Shown here: positions 17,942-30,028 of the stretch, in pieces
Layout: each line of letters starts with the position of its first letter
How positions within the stretch are numbered: the first letter of the stretch is position 1
Assembly: GCA_902610845.1 (NCBI GenBank)
Contig: CACLXJ010000004.1
Span: 17,962 to 81,961, forward strand
Direction: 5' to 3'
Length of the DNA: 64,000 nt
DNA from: an uncultured Alphaproteobacteria bacterium
GTDB taxonomy: Bacteria > Pseudomonadota > Alphaproteobacteria > HIMB59 > GCA-002718135
Notes under the pieces: model-generated
Seen by the model: the letters and a program-made list of their open reading frames with translations, nothing else
Databases searched by the model: none
What the model was told of the DNA's origin: nothing
Translations under genes and position numbers: made by a program

Positions 17942-20100
17942 TATTCATCTAAAAATGTTTTTAATTTCCTTGCTCTAGTCGGATGTTTTAATTTCCTTAA
18001 TGCTTTAGCTTCAATTTGTCTTATCCTTTCTCTTGTAACACTAAATTGCTGACCAACTTCTTCTAATGTGTGATCACTATTCATACCAATACCAAAGCGC
18101 ATTCTTAGAACTCTCTCTTCTCTTGGTGTTAAAGAGGATAATATTCTTGTAGTAGTATCTCTAAGAGAACTTTTAACTGCAGCATCTATTGGTATAAGCG
18201 CATTTTTATCTTCAATAAAATCTCCTAAAGAACTATCTTCTTCATCTCCAACAGGCGTTTCTAAACTAATAGGTTCTTTTGCAATTTTAAGAACTTTTTT
18301 TACTTTATCTAAAGGCATGTGTAACCTATCTGCTAACTCATTAGGTGTAGGCTCTCTACCAATCTCAGACATTATTTGTCTTGTGGTTCTAACAATTTTA
18401 TTTATTGTTTCTATCATGTGGACTGGTATTCTTATAGTTCTTGCTTGGTCAGCAATTGATCTTGTTATTGCTTGTCTAATCCACCAAGTAGCATAAGTAG
18501 AAAATTTATAACCTCTTCTATATTCAAATTTATCAACTGCCTTCATAAGACCAATATTACCTTCTTGTATCAAATCTAAAAACTGAAGACCTCTATTTGT
18601 ATATTTTTTGGCTATAGAAATAACTAATCTTAAATTAGATTCTATCATTTCTTTCTTTGCTCTATTTGCCGATCTTTCACCTTGTTGAACAGTACCAACT
18701 ATTCTTCTAAACTCTGGTAAAGGTAGTTCTGAAGCTGTTTGAATTTCTTTTATCTCTTCAATATTTTTATTAATTTCAATATGATTCCTATTTATGAACT
18801 TTTCCCAATTTTTATCTTTTGTTGCCAGAAGACTTTGTATCCAATTTTTTTCAAAATTAAAATTTAAGTATTTGTCAACAAAATCCTCTCTTTTAACTCC
18901 TGAGCCTGTAGCCATTCTTAGCATTTTTCCTTCTCTTAAAAGTAGTTTTTTATTAAGTTCATAAAGAGCTTCCATTAGAGCTTCAATAGTTGTGGAGTTA
19001 AAATGAACAGCTTTCATTGCTCCAACCATTTCTTTTTGTATTTTTAAATATTTTTTTTCTAAAGATGCATAATTTTTTTCATTTTTTTTATCTGCATTGA
19101 TTAATTCTTGACTGTGTTTTTGAAGTTTTTTGAATAACTTTGTTATATCGTTAAAATCGTTTAATACTTTTGGTTTAAGCTTTTCTTCCATTGCTGCCAG
19201 TGAAACATTAAGACTGTCGTCATCCTCATCCTCTTGTTGTTGCTCTTCTTCACTATTTTCTTGATTACTTTCTTTATTATCTTTCTTTTTTTTATCCTCT
19301 TCCTTATTATCTCCACCACTTTCAATAAGCTTAAGTGTATCTTCTAATTTTGAATCAGAAATATCAGACATATCGTAAGTAGCTTCCAAATCCACTATAT
19401 CTCTTAAAAGCATTGTCCCATCTTTAATTGCATCTTTCCAATTGATAATTGATCTAATCGTCATTGGGCTTTCACAAATTGCACCAATCATTTTTTCTCT
19501 TCCTGCTTCTATTCTTTTAGCTATAGCTATTTCACCTTCTCTACTAAGAAGCTCAACAGCCCCCATATCTCTTAAATATAATCTTACTGGGTCGTCTGTT
19601 TTTCCAGTTTGTTTTTTTTCTTGGTCATCATCTCCCTGTTCAGCTTTTGTAGCTTGTTCTTTTGCTAGAGCTGTTAATTCTTTTGCCTCTTCCTCAGAAT
19701 GAATTTTAATGTTATTAGAGGTAATAAGATTACTAAATTTTTTAATATTTTCCTCAAGTCTAAATTTTTTAGGAATAGCTTTTTCAATTATTTTTTGAGT
19801 ATATATTCCATCAATTTTATGTTTATTAATTAATTTAGCAAATATTTCTTTTATTTTTTCTTCAAAACCTGAAATTGCTTTTGGAATTTTTTTTGGTTTA
19901 TCTTCTTGTGAAGCTTTAATTAAAGACTTCTTAGATACTTTTTTTGCAATAGTTTTTTTTGTTTTTTTTATAATTTTTGATTTAGATGCTTGAGAAGGTT
20001 TGGAAATGGATTTCTTCTTAGTTAATTTTTTTTTAATAGAAGTTTTCTTTTTAGGTGCCTTTGTTTTCTTCTTTACGGTTTTTTTCTTCTTTTTTGCCAT
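17941..20100 (-). CDS. rpoD: RNA polymerase primary sigma factor with lysine-rich N-terminal extension
   Basis: [56 protein letters not shown] and region 4 [25 protein letters not shown]. Confidence 0.98.
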   Translation of the reverse strand: MAKKKKKTVKKKTKAPKKKTSIKKKLTKKKSISKPSQASKSKIIKKTKKTIAKKVSKKSLIKASQEDKPKKIPKAISGFEEKIKEIFAKLINKHKIDGIYTQKIIEKAIPKKFRLEENIKKFSNLITSNNIKIHSEEEAKELTALAKEQATKAEQGDDDQEKKQTGKTDDPVRLYLRDMGAVELLSREGEIAIAKRIEAGREKMIGAICESPMTIRSIINWKDAIKDGTMLLRDIVDLEATYDMSDISDSKLEDTLKLIESGGDNKEEDKKKKDNKESNQENSEEEQQQEDEDDDSLNVSLAAMEEKLKPKVLNDFNDITKLFKKLQKHSQELINADKKNEKNYASLEKKYLKIQKEMVGAMKAVHFNSTTIEALMEALYELNKKLLLREGKMLRMATGSGVKREDFVDKYLNFNFEKNWIQSLLATKDKNWEKFINRNHIEINKNIEEIKEIQTASELPLPEFRRIVGTVQQGERSANRAKKEMIESNLRLVISIAKKYTNRGLQFLDLIQEGNIGLMKAVDKFEYRRGYKFSTYATWWIRQAITRSIADQARTIRIPVHMIETINKIVRTTRQIMSEIGREPTPNELADRLHMPLDKVKKVLKIAKEPISLETPVGDEEDSSLGDFIEDKNALIPIDAAVKSSLRDTTTRILSSLTPREERVLRMRFGIGMNSDHTLEEVGQQFSVTRERIRQIEAKALRKLKHPTRARKLKTFLDE

Positions 20101-20104
20101 AGCT

Positions 20105-21856
20105 TTATTTTAATAACTCTTCATTGTTGTGAAGATTAAAAGTAATATTTTTTAACTCATCCCAAGTCATTGTAGATGAGTTATTATCAATATCACTTAG
20201 GCTTTTATTTATTTTTTTCAAATTTGAAAGTCTTGTCTTCAAATTATTTATGGATTCTTTAATTTCATTTATAACTTCCTCAGAATCATGGTCTAGGCGT
20301 ACATAAGGAAAAAGTTGAAATATACTATTATCCTTAGTTTTATGGTAAATTTCAGATACTTTATTGGGAAATTTATTAATATTAATATTATCTATATCAA
20401 CGTCAAAAAACTCTGATTTATGAATAAAATTTAAGAATTCAGTCTGATCATCATTTAATAATTCAGAAACTATCAACAGCGAATAGATCTCTTGTCTTAA
20501 ATTCATATGATTTAAATAAGCTGTCAAAAAAGAATATATTTGTTTATCTTTTAATGAAATCGTTTTTGGAACAATTTTAATAGATTGTTTTTTAGTAGAA
20601 AATGATTTTAGTTTTTGAAAAAATAGAGATTTAAACTCATTTTTGTAAAAATATTTTATTTTACTATCTTTTATATTGCTGACTAATTCATCAATATAGC
20701 TATCAAAAATAACTTTATTATCAGATTTTTGTAAATCAATTGATTTTGATGATTCCTGAAAAATAAAATCTACAACTGAAAGTGGATTTTTTAAATATTT
20801 TGCAAATTTGATTAAAGAATATTCATTTATGAAAGTATCAGGATCATATTCATTTGGTAAAATAATAAATTGTAATAATTTTGAAGGAGTTAAGTAGGGT
20901 AATGACATTATAGCACTTTTAAAAGAAGCTTTTAAACCTGATGTATCTCCATCAAACATTAATGTTGGTTTATTTACATATTTCCATGATAATAAAAGAT
21001 GACTATCAGTTAAAGAAGTGCCTAGTGGAGCTACAGCTGTTTTAATATTTTTGTCATACAAACTTATCACATCCATATAACCCTCACAAATTAACATATT
21101 TTTTTTTGACCTTATGGTTTGTTTAGCATTAAAAAGATTATACAAAATATTTCTTTTTTTAAAAAAATCACTCTCAGGAGAATTAATATATTTTGGATTT
21201 GAATTATCTAGTACTCTTCCTCCAAATCCAACAATTTTTCCATATTCATTTATAATTGGAAAAATAAGCCTATTGTAAAAAAAATCACGTATCTTATTAT
21301 TTTTATCTAGTTTTACTACATTACTTTCAAGCAGTTCTTTATCTTCAAAATCTTGTTCTTTTAGAAATTGATAAAGAGTTTGTTTTGAGCTAGAAGAATA
21401 TCCTAACTTAAAATACTTAATAGTCTCTTCTGATAAATTTCTTTTATTTAAATATCTTTGACAATCTTTATTTGCCTGAAGATTATCTTGAAACCACTTT
21501 GTCGAAATTTCTAAAATTTTAAAAATTTTATCATTTTTTTTATTAAAATTTGAATCAAAATTATCAACTATTCTAATGCCAACTCTTTGAGCTAACTCTT
21601 TTACTGCTTCAGGGAATGAAAAATTATAAAGCTCTGTGTATATGGTGAATATATCTCCTTTAGCCCCACATCCAAAACAGTAATAGGAACCTAAATCATC
21701 ATTTATTTTGCAAGATGGAGTTTTTTCATCGTGAAAGGGGCAGCAACACCAACTATCTTTACCTTTTTTTATAACTTTTGTTTTCTTTTCAATTTCTTGT
21801 GAAAGAATAATTTTTGATTTTATTAATTCAAGATCATTTTTTGAAAATGACATCAA
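20105..21856 (-). CDS. dnaG: DNA primase
   Basis: CHC2 zinc finger [15 protein letters not shown]...[17 protein letters not shown] region [12 protein letters not shown]. Confidence 0.97.
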   Translation of the reverse strand: MMSFSKNDLELIKSKIILSQEIEKKTKVIKKGKDSWCCCPFHDEKTPSCKINDDLGSYYCFGCGAKGDIFTIYTELYNFSFPEAVKELAQRVGIRIVDNFDSNFNKKNDKIFKILEISTKWFQDNLQANKDCQRYLNKRNLSEETIKYFKLGYSSSSKQTLYQFLKEQDFEDKELLESNVVKLDKNNKIRDFFYNRLIFPIINEYGKIVGFGGRVLDNSNPKYINSPESDFFKKRNILYNLFNAKQTIRSKKNMLICEGYMDVISLYDKNIKTAVAPLGTSLTDSHLLLSWKYVNKPTLMFDGDTSGLKASFKSAIMSLPYLTPSKLLQFIILPNEYDPDTFINEYSLIKFAKYLKNPLSVVDFIFQESSKSIDLQKSDNKVIFDSYIDELVSNIKDSKIKYFYKNEFKSLFFQKLKSFSTKKQSIKIVPKTISLKDKQIYSFLTAYLNHMNLRQEIYSLLIVSELLNDDQTEFLNFIHKSEFFDVDIDNININKFPNKVSEIYHKTKDNSIFQLFPYVRLDHDSEEVINEIKESINNLKTRLSNLKKINKSLSDIDNNSSTMTWDELKNITFNLHNNEELLK

Positions 21857-22308
21857 TTGCCCAGTAAAGATTTAGCAATTTTTCCAACTAAACCCATATC
21901 TATTTTTCCAGTATATTTTTCCTTAATTATTTTCATAAGAGCACCCATTTCTTTGAGTGATGTAAAATTATTTTCTTGAATTATATTTTTTATGATCAAT
22001 TTTGTTTCATCTTCATCCATTTGTTTTGGTAAAAACATTTCTATTACTTTAATTTCATTTAGTTCATTTTCAATAAGATCATTCCGATTCGCTTTTTCAA
22101 AAGCTTCTATTGAATCTTTTCTTTGTTTTACTAAGCTTTGAAGTAAACTTAAAATATCAGAATCGGTCAAAGAGTCTTGCTTACCTCTCAAAGAAATTTC
22201 CTTATCTTTAATTGCACTCTTTATTAATCGTAATGTATTTATAGAATTACTGTCTTTTTCTTTGATAGAATTGTTGTAATGACTTTCAATTTTATCCTTT
22301 AAGCTCAT
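21853..22308 (-). CDS. GatB/YqeY domain-containing protein
   Basis: MSLKDKIESHYNNSIKEKDSNSINTLRLIKSAIKDKEI, typical YqeY; adjacent to dnaG. Confidence 0.92.
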   Translation of the reverse strand: MSLKDKIESHYNNSIKEKDSNSINTLRLIKSAIKDKEISLRGKQDSLTDSDILSLLQSLVKQRKDSIEAFEKANRNDLIENELNEIKVIEMFLPKQMDEDETKLIIKNIIQENNFTSLKEMGALMKIIKEKYTGKIDMGLVGKIAKSLLGN

Positions 22309-22410
22309 ATTTTTTCACTTTCTAATAAATTTTATTTAATAATATAATTCTTCTTTTTATTTTCAACTAATCCTTGACTACATTGTTATAAATGCCTACT
22401 AACTATCATT

Positions 22411-23598
22411 TTGCTTCATCAAAATATAATGGAAGTTTTAAAAAAAGAGCCACATATACACAATAAATCTGCTGCTCTTGTATTAGAAAATGGTGAAATC
22501 TTATGGGGTTATGGATTAGGAGAAAAAAAGGCTGCCGTAGGTGAGCTTTGTTTTAATACTTCTCAAACAGGCTATCAAGAAGCATTATCTGATCCTTCAT
22601 ATACTAAACAAATCATAACATTTACTTTTCCACATGTTGGAATTGTAGGTACAAATCAAGAAGATCAAGAATCAAAAAAAATCTACGCTGATGGTTGTGT
22701 AATAAATCAGCCTTTATCAGAATATTCAAATTGGAGAGCAGAAAATGACTTAAATTCATATTTTTTAAAAAACAATATTCCATGTATTTTTGGAATTGAC
22801 ACTAGATACTTAACTAAGAAATTATCTGTTGAGGGGGCTAAGAAGGCAGCAATTATTCACTTTGGAGAAGGTGAAAATAAAATTGAAAAACTTAAAACTC
22901 AAATAAATGAGTGGAAAGGTCTTCAAAATTTAGATTTGGCTGGGATAGTATCGACAGACCAAAACTATAATTGGAAAAAAGGAATATGGAAAAGTGATAA
23001 ATCAATTAAAAGCCAATTTAAATATAATGTCACTTGTTTGGATTTTGGTATCAAAAATAATATTTTAAGAAATCTAAATGAATTTAATCTTAAACCAACC
23101 GTATTAAATTTATTTTCTAGCTACGAAGAAATAATAGAAACTAATCCCTCAGGAATTTTTTTATCAAATGGTCCTGGTGATCCTTATGCCACAGGTAGTA
23201 AAATAGTTGATGTGATTAAAAAATTAATTGATGATAATATTCCAATATTTGGAATATGTTTAGGGCATCAAATATTAGGATTGGCATTAAATGCAAAGAC
23301 TAAAAAAATGTTTCAGGGTCACAGAGGTTCAAACCATCCTGTTAAAAATCTTACAACAGGTATTGTTGAAATTACTTCACAAAATCATGGTTTTGAAGTG
23401 GATAGAGATAGTTTTAGCAAAGATATAATTGAAACTCATATTTCACTATTTGATGGGACCAATGAAGGTTTAAGACATAAGCATTTGCCAGTATTTAGTG
23501 TTCAGTATCATCCAGAGGCATCCCCTGGTCCTCACGATAGTCATTATTTGTTTGAAGAATTTTATAAACTTATTGAAAAAAATGCCAAAAAGAACTGA
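22411..23598 (+). CDS. carA: Carbamoyl-phosphate synthase small subunit
   Basis: GAT motif [26 protein letters not shown]. Confidence 0.97.
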   Translation: MLHQNIMEVLKKEPHIHNKSAALVLENGEILWGYGLGEKKAAVGELCFNTSQTGYQEALSDPSYTKQIITFTFPHVGIVGTNQEDQESKKIYADGCVINQPLSEYSNWRAENDLNSYFLKNNIPCIFGIDTRYLTKKLSVEGAKKAAIIHFGEGENKIEKLKTQINEWKGLQNLDLAGIVSTDQNYNWKKGIWKSDKSIKSQFKYNVTCLDFGIKNNILRNLNEFNLKPTVLNLFSSYEEIIETNPSGIFLSNGPGDPYATGSKIVDVIKKLIDDNIPIFGICLGHQILGLALNAKTKKMFQGHRGSNHPVKNLTTGIVEITSQNHGFEVDRDSFSKDIIETHISLFDGTNEGLRHKHLPVFSVQYHPEASPGPHDSHYLFEEFYKLIEKNAKKN

Positions 23599-26500
23599 TA
23601 TAAATAAAATATTAATAGTAGGTGCAGGCCCTATAGTTATTGGTCAGGCTTGTGAATTTGATTATTCGGGTGCTCAGGCATGTAAGTCTCTCAAAGATGA
23701 AGGTTATAAAATTGTATTAATTAATTCAAATCCAGCAACAATAATGACTGATCCAGAACTAGCTGATCAAACTTATATAGAGCCTATAACTAAAGAATTT
23801 GTTGAAAAAATAATCGAAATCGAAAAACCAGATGCTCTTCTCCCAACTATGGGAGGACAAACTGCTTTAAATGTTTCAATGGAACTTTTTAATAATCATA
23901 TACTTGAAAAACATGGAGTGAAAATGATTGGAGCTAATCCAACAGCAATAGAATTAGCTGAGGATAGACAAAAATTTAAAGATGCTATGAAAGAAATTGG
24001 TCTAAGCTGTCCTAAAAGTTATGTAGTTAACACTATTGAAGAGTCAAAAAGGGTAAAAAATGAATTAAATTTACCTCTTGTGATTAGACCAAGTTTTACA
24101 CTTGGAGGTACTGGTGGTGGTGTTGCCTATGATGATGAGGGATTTATTGATTTATGTTATAGGGGTTTAAGTGCTAGCCCAACCAATCAAATACTTATTG
24201 AAAAATCTGTATCAGGTTGGAAAGAATTTGAGATGGAAGTTGTTAGAGATAATAAAGATAATTGTATTATTGTTTGCTCAATTGAAAATGTTGATCCAAT
24301 GGGTGTTCATACTGGAGATAGCATAACAGTAGCACCATCCTTAACATTAACTGATAAAGAATATCAAATTTTAAGGAATGCTAGCATTAAGGTTCTCAGA
24401 AAAATAGGTGTAGATACTGGAGGCTCAAATGTTCAATTTGCAATTAATCCTGAAGACGGAGAAATTAATGTAATTGAAATGAATCCAAGAGTTAGTAGAT
24501 CTTCAGCATTAGCATCAAAAGCTACAGGTTTTCCAATAGCAAAAATTGCTGCAAAATTAGCTGTAGGTTATACTTTGGATGAACTTGAAAATGATATTAC
24601 TACAACAACACCTGCAAGTTTTGAACCAACTATTGATTATGTTGTAACTAAAATTCCAAGATTTACTTTTGAAAAATTTGTTGGTGCTAATTCTGACTTA
24701 ACGACATCCATGAAATCGGTTGGTGAGGCAATGAGTATAGGTAGATCTTTTAATGAATCAATCCAAAAGGGGTTTAATTCTCTTGAGTATGGTTTAACTG
24801 GTTTTGATAAACCAAAACTTAGCTCATATGATAAAAATACAATTTTGAATGAACTTAAAATACAATCTTCTCAACGCTTATTAGTTGTAGGAGAAGCCCT
24901 AAGGATTGGATTAACAGTTGATGAAATAAATCAAACTACAAAATATGATAAATGGTTTTTATATCAAATTAAATCAATAATTGATTTTGAAAAAATATTA
25001 AAAGAAAAAGGCCTCAACAAAGATATAATATTATATGCTAAGAAAATAGGCTTCTCGGATAGTAAAATCTCATCAATATTAAGTATTAAAGAAAAAGAAT
25101 TAAGAAAATTTAGAAATAATAACTATATTAATCCTATCTTCAGACTAGTGGATACTTGTGCAGGTGAATTTAGTTCCAAAACTCCGTATCTTTATTCTAC
25201 TTACGATTGGAATTTTGAAAATACTAAATTCTGTGAAGCAAATCCTACATCAAAGGACAAAGTAATAATACTTGGAGGTGGTCCTAACAGAATAGGCCAA
25301 GGCATTGAATTTGATTATTGCTGTGTACATGCTGTCTATGCATTAAAAGAAAAGGGTATTGAAACAATAATGATAAATTGTAACCCAGAAACAGTTTCAA
25401 CTGACTATGATACTGCTGATAGACTTTATTTTGAACCACTTTCAGCTGAAAGTGTTATTGAAATTTACAATAAAGAAAAAAGTAATGGAAATGTTCTTGG
25501 TGTGTTAGTTCAATTTGGAGGTCAGACTCCATTAAAAATTGCAAAAGAATTAGAAGAAGCTGGAATAAAAGTTATAGGAACTTCAACTGACGCAATAGAT
25601 TTAGCTGAAGATAGAGATAGATTCAGTGAAATATTAATGAAACTAAAAATTGATCAACCAAAAAATGCTTTTGCAAATACTGTAGCTCAAACTTTAGAAA
25701 AAGCTGAGGAAATTGGATATCCTGTTTTAGTTAGACCTTCGTATGTACTTGGAGGAAGAGCCATGCAAATCGCATACGATAAAGATAATTTAGAGTCATT
25801 TTCTAATGAAGCTCTTGAAGTTTCTTCAAATAACGTAATTTTAATTGATGAGTATCTTGAGAATGCCAAAGAAATAGATGTAGATATAATTAGAGATAAA
25901 AATGGAGAAATATTTGTAGCTGGGATTATGGAACACATCGAAGAGGCAGGAATTCACTCTGGAGATAGTGCTTGTTCCTTACCTCCATACTCAGTCAGTA
26001 AAGAAATCCAGAATAAAATAATTGAATGGGTATCAAAAATTGCCAATGAAATTAATGTTGTTGGATTAATGAATACTCAATTAGCAATTAAAGATAAAAA
26101 AATATATGTTTTAGAAGTAAACCCAAGAGCCAGCAGGACGGTACCATTTGTTGCTAAATCAAAAGGTATTCCAGTCGCAAAAATTGCAGCAAAAGTAATG
26201 GTTGGGGAAAATCTTAATTCAATTTTGAATGATTATAAAATTAATGAATTAAAAAACTTTAATGTAAAAGAATCTGTTTTTCCTTTCAATAAATTTGATG
26301 GAGTTGATCTAATATTAGGTCCTGAAATGAAATCTACAGGAGAAGTTATGGGAATAGATGAAACCTTTTTATCTTCCTATATAAAAAGCCAAATAGCCTG
26401 TGGTAATATTCTTCCATCTAAAGGTACAGTATTTATCTCAATAGATAATGATAATAAAAAGTTCATTATTGAGATAGCACAAAAGTTAAAAGAATTAGAT

Positions 26501-26812
26501 TTTAAACTACTTGCAACTAAAGGGACTGCTGATTACTTAAATTCTAATAACATCAAGACAAAAATAGTAAATAAAGTAAAAGAAGGTAATCCTCATGTAG
26601 TTGACTCATTAATTAATAATGAAATTCAGCTAGTAATTAATACAACAAAAACTCAATCATCTATTAGAGATAGCTATAGTATTAGAAGGACATCGTTAAT
26701 GTATAATATTCCATATTATACGACAATAGCTGGAGCAAAAGTTGCTGTAGATGCTATTGAACATATGAAAACTCAGGAATTCACAATAAAAAGTCTTCAA
26801 ACTATAAATTAA
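23582..26812 (+). CDS. carB: Carbamoyl-phosphate synthase large subunit (ORF track start 23498 is an extension into carA; start MPKRTDI at 23582)
   Basis: [30 protein letters not shown], duplicated ATP-grasp halves; 17-bp overlap with carA. Confidence 0.97.
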   Translation: MPKRTDINKILIVGAGPIVIGQACEFDYSGAQACKSLKDEGYKIVLINSNPATIMTDPELADQTYIEPITKEFVEKIIEIEKPDALLPTMGGQTALNVSMELFNNHILEKHGVKMIGANPTAIELAEDRQKFKDAMKEIGLSCPKSYVVNTIEESKRVKNELNLPLVIRPSFTLGGTGGGVAYDDEGFIDLCYRGLSASPTNQILIEKSVSGWKEFEMEVVRDNKDNCIIVCSIENVDPMGVHTGDSITVAPSLTLTDKEYQILRNASIKVLRKIGVDTGGSNVQFAINPEDGEINVIEMNPRVSRSSALASKATGFPIAKIAAKLAVGYTLDELENDITTTTPASFEPTIDYVVTKIPRFTFEKFVGANSDLTTSMKSVGEAMSIGRSFNESIQKGFNSLEYGLTGFDKPKLSSYDKNTILNELKIQSSQRLLVVGEALRIGLTVDEINQTTKYDKWFLYQIKSIIDFEKILKEKGLNKDIILYAKKIGFSDSKISSILSIKEKELRKFRNNNYINPIFRLVDTCAGEFSSKTPYLYSTYDWNFENTKFCEANPTSKDKVIILGGGPNRIGQGIEFDYCCVHAVYALKEKGIETIMINCNPETVSTDYDTADRLYFEPLSAESVIEIYNKEKSNGNVLGVLVQFGGQTPLKIAKELEEAGIKVIGTSTDAIDLAEDRDRFSEILMKLKIDQPKNAFANTVAQTLEKAEEIGYPVLVRPSYVLGGRAMQIAYDKDNLESFSNEALEVSSNNVILIDEYLENAKEIDVDIIRDKNGEIFVAGIMEHIEEAGIHSGDSACSLPPYSVSKEIQNKIIEWVSKIANEINVVGLMNTQLAIKDKKIYVLEVNPRASRTVPFVAKSKGIPVAKIAAKVMVGENLNSILNDYKINELKNFNVKESVFPFNKFDGVDLILGPEMKSTGEVMGIDETFLSSYIKSQIACGNILPSKGTVFISIDNDNKKFIIEIAQKLKELDFKLLATKGTADYLNSNNIKTKIVNKVKEGNPHVVDSLINNEIQLVINTTKTQSSIRDSYSIRRTSLMYNIPYYTTIAGAKVAVDAIEHMKTQEFTIKSLQTIN

Positions 26813-26852
26813 TTTTATTGACTATAAAAAATAAATAAATCATCATGAGTTT

Positions 26853-27326
26853 ATGAATAAAATTCCTATGACTTCTGAGGGTTATACAAAATTACAAGAT
26901 GAATTAAAGAAATTAACCTCTCAAGATAGGCCAAAAATTATTGAAGCAATTGCCGAGGCTAGAAGCCACGGGGACTTATCTGAAAATGCAGAATATCAAT
27001 ATGCTAAAGAACAACAAAGTTTAATTGAAGGAAGAATTATAGATTTAGAGAGTGCTATTAGCAAAGCAGAGGTAATAGATGTTAAATCTGTTGAAGGTGA
27101 CGATATTAAATTTGGTGCAACAGTTGAAATAGAAGATGATGAAAGTGGAGAAAAACAACAATATCAAATTGTTGGGGAATATGAATCAGATATTGAAAAT
27201 AAAAAACTTTCAATTACTAGTCCTTTAGCTAGAGGCTTGATTGGTAAAACAGTAGAAGACAATGTTGAAATCAATAGTCCAAAAGGTTTAAAAAGTTATA
27301 CAATACTATCAATAAAATACATTTGA
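26853..27326 (+). CDS. greA: Transcription elongation factor GreA
   Basis: MNKIPMTSEGYTKLQDELKKL...ARSHGDLSENAEYQYAKEQQ. Confidence 0.97.
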   Translation: MNKIPMTSEGYTKLQDELKKLTSQDRPKIIEAIAEARSHGDLSENAEYQYAKEQQSLIEGRIIDLESAISKAEVIDVKSVEGDDIKFGATVEIEDDESGEKQQYQIVGEYESDIENKKLSITSPLARGLIGKTVEDNVEINSPKGLKSYTILSIKYI

Positions 27327-28276
27327 ATATAGACAATCCTAAAATTTGGTCATTAACTGATGGTTCACAAGGAATGATAAGTCAGACTAAAGGTCTGGCA
27401 AATGAATTGAGTGTAAATATAAAGGAAATTAAAACTGAAATAATTTTTCCTTGGAATAAATTACAGCCTGGGATACTTCCTTTTTTTAATTGGATATTTA
27501 TAAATAAGTTACCAATAGATGAGATACCTGATTTAGTTATCAGTTGTGGAAGAAAAAGTGTTTACCTATCAATTTATCTTAAAAAAAAATATCCAAATAT
27601 TATTAATATTCATATTCAAAACCCAAAAATTTCTTCAAAAAACTTTTCTTATGTTATAGCTCCAAATCATGATGGTTTATATGGTGACAATATAATTAAT
27701 TCTTCGGGTGCAATACATCATTTTAAACAATTTAATAATTTGAAAAATCATTATGAAATTAAAAAAAAAAATTTAATCACATGTATTATTGGAGGTGAAA
27801 ATAATCATTATAATTTCTCAAAAGAAAATACTTTAGATCTTTGTAAAAGAATAAAAAAATTAAAGTCTCATAATAATGAAATTTTAGTTCTTACTTCGAG
27901 AAGAACTAATAAAGAAATTAAGCATATTTTGAAAAAAGAATTGAGCACTATGTCTACATTATGGCTTGGAGAAGGAAAGAATCCATACGAATTTGCTATT
28001 TATAATTCCAGTTATTTTATTATTACTTCTGACTCAACCTCTATGATTTCTGAAGCAAGTATATCTGGTAAGCCAATTTATGTTTATCAATTACCAATGA
28101 AGAGAAAAAGTAAAAGATTTACAAGATTCCATGAAGAATTTAAAAAAATGAATATAACAAGAGATTTTAATACTTTAGACAAATTAGAAAATTGGACATA
28201 TACGAAACTAGAGGAAAGCAAAAGAATTGCTGGAATTATAAAAAAAAGAATTATAGAAAGGAAAAATGAATCTTGA
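27323..28276 (+). CDS. ELM1/GtrOC1-like (mitochondrial fission ELM1 family) protein
   Basis: IWSLTDGSQGMISQTKGLANEL; TSDSTSMISEASISGKPIYVY. Confidence 0.82.
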   Translation: MNIDNPKIWSLTDGSQGMISQTKGLANELSVNIKEIKTEIIFPWNKLQPGILPFFNWIFINKLPIDEIPDLVISCGRKSVYLSIYLKKKYPNIINIHIQNPKISSKNFSYVIAPNHDGLYGDNIINSSGAIHHFKQFNNLKNHYEIKKKNLITCIIGGENNHYNFSKENTLDLCKRIKKLKSHNNEILVLTSRRTNKEIKHILKKELSTMSTLWLGEGKNPYEFAIYNSSYFIITSDSTSMISEASISGKPIYVYQLPMKRKSKRFTRFHEEFKKMNITRDFNTLDKLENWTYTKLEESKRIAGIIKKRIIERKNES

Positions 28277-28886
28277 GAACTTAACTCATGTAAATTTTCC
28301 CTTTAATCACTGGGTATTTAGTAATTGTTTAGAAGAAGGCGCATTAGATGAAATTTCCTATAGTAATATTCCGTCAGGAGACAGAATGTACGATGGGACA
28401 AGAGCTGCCGATCATACAGGACAGGGAGTTGATGGTAAATTAAGACTTTTTATAACAAAAAATAATTGTCAAAATTTTCCATATCTAACAAAATTAATTC
28501 ATTCTTTACAAAGCAAAGAAATGGTAAATAAAATATCGAATATAATTGATAAAAATTTATCAAATTCATACGTCAGATTAGAAATAATAGGAGATAAAAA
28601 AGGATTTTGGTTAAAACCACACAAAGATATTTCAGAAAAATTAATAACTATGATGGTTTGGGCGAACCCATATAATGAAGCGTCAAATTTGGGTACCGAC
28701 CTATACGATAAAAATTTTAAATTAGTTAAAACAATTAAATATGTTCATAATAGCGGTTATTTTTTTTCTTCAGGGGATGATACTTGGCATGGACTTGAAT
28801 TAAAAGAAATTCAAAAAGAAAGAAGATGTATTCAAATAAATTATGTTACTTTTAATACAGATTGGCCAGTTGAAAAAAGTGCTTAA
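28266..28886 (+). CDS. Putative 2OG-Fe(II) oxygenase superfamily protein
   Basis: LKPHKDISEK (HxD) and FSSGDDTWHGLE...ERRCIQINYV (distal His and Arg). Confidence 0.65.
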   Translation: MNLENLTHVNFPFNHWVFSNCLEEGALDEISYSNIPSGDRMYDGTRAADHTGQGVDGKLRLFITKNNCQNFPYLTKLIHSLQSKEMVNKISNIIDKNLSNSYVRLEIIGDKKGFWLKPHKDISEKLITMMVWANPYNEASNLGTDLYDKNFKLVKTIKYVHNSGYFFSSGDDTWHGLELKEIQKERRCIQINYVTFNTDWPVEKSA

Positions 28887-28903
28887 ATTATTAATTTAAT
28901 TAT

Positions 28904-29845
28904 ATGACTGAAAAAATAGAAAATGATGTCTTAATTATTGGCTCTGGACCAGCAGGCTATACTGCTGCAATCTATGCAGCAAGAGCAAATTTAAAACCGC
29001 ATTTAGTTTCAGGTTTAGAACCAGGAGGTCAGCTAACCATCACTACGGATGTAGAAAACTATCCAGGATTTGAAAATGTAATTCAGGGTCCTTGGCTTAT
29101 GGAACAGATGAAAGAACAAGCAGTAAAAGTAGGAACTATCTTTCATAATGATATTGTAACTTCAGTTGATTTTGAAAAAAATCCATTTACTTCCAAAACT
29201 GAGTCAGGCAAAGAATTTGTGTCTAAATCGATAATTATTGCAACAGGCGCTCAGGCTAGATGGCTGAATTTGGAAAGTGAAAAAAAATTTAAAGGATTTG
29301 GTATTTCTGCTTGTGCAACTTGCGATGGATTTTTCTTCAAAGATCAGCAAGTAGCAGTGATTGGTGGAGGTAATAGTGCAGTAGAGGAAGCAATGTTTTT
29401 GACTAAATTTGCTTCAAAGGTTTTGTTAATCCATAGAAGAGATAGTTTACGAGCTGAAAAAATTTTACAAGAAAGACTATTTAACAATGAAAAAATTGAA
29501 GTAATTTGGAATAGTAAGGTTTCTGAGTTCGTTGGAGAACAAAATCCAAATACTTTAAAAAAGATTATTTTAGAGAACACATTAGACGGCACCAAAACAG
29601 CTATAGATGTAAATGGTGCTTTTATAGCCATAGGACATGATCCCGCTACTTCACTTTTTATAGATAAGTTAAAAATGGACGAGGAAAATTATATAATTAC
29701 TAAACCTGATAGTACTGAAACAAGTATTAAGGGAGTCTTTGCTGCAGGTGATGTAAAAGATAAAATTTATAGGCAGGCTGTAACTGCTGCTGGTATGGGC
29801 TGTATGGCTGCTTTAGAGGTTGAAAAATATATAGCGGAAAATTAA
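28904..29845 (+). CDS. trxB: Thioredoxin-disulfide reductase
   Basis: IIGSGPAGYTAAIYAARA, CATCDG, GGGNSAVEEA. Confidence 0.97.
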   Translation: MTEKIENDVLIIGSGPAGYTAAIYAARANLKPHLVSGLEPGGQLTITTDVENYPGFENVIQGPWLMEQMKEQAVKVGTIFHNDIVTSVDFEKNPFTSKTESGKEFVSKSIIIATGAQARWLNLESEKKFKGFGISACATCDGFFFKDQQVAVIGGGNSAVEEAMFLTKFASKVLLIHRRDSLRAEKILQERLFNNEKIEVIWNSKVSEFVGEQNPNTLKKIILENTLDGTKTAIDVNGAFIAIGHDPATSLFIDKLKMDEENYIITKPDSTETSIKGVFAAGDVKDKIYRQAVTAAGMGCMAALEVEKYIAEN

Positions 29846-29971
29846 TTATCCCTGTCTTGCTTTCATTCTGGGATTTTTCTTATTAATTACATAAATCCTA
29901 CCTTTTCTACGAACGACTTTACAATCCTTATCTCTAGTTTTGGCAGTTTTTAATGAACATTTAACTTTCAT
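29846..29971 (-). CDS. rpmJ: 50S ribosomal protein L36 (41 aa, zinc-independent form; absent from ORF track)
   Basis: Translated by hand: [41 protein letters not shown]. Confidence 0.95.
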   Translation of the reverse strand: MKVKCSLKTAKTRDKDCKVVRRKGRIYVINKKNPRMKARQG

Positions 29972-30028
29972 AAAAAGCGCTTTAAATTCTGGGATTTGTT
30001 TTGTCAAACATATATTGTCTGAATTAAT

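Noticed and set aside
19442-19702. 86-aa ORF antisense to rpoD
   Set aside because: Antisense shadow ORF in a conserved core gene.
22392-22466. Possible 24-aa leader peptide [24 protein letters not shown] overlapping the carA start
   Set aside because: No attenuator hairpin or regulatory residue run; likely chance, unless the carA start is further downstream.
25687-25938. 83-aa ORF antisense to carB
   Set aside because: Ser/Ile-rich antisense translation of a conserved ATP-grasp region.
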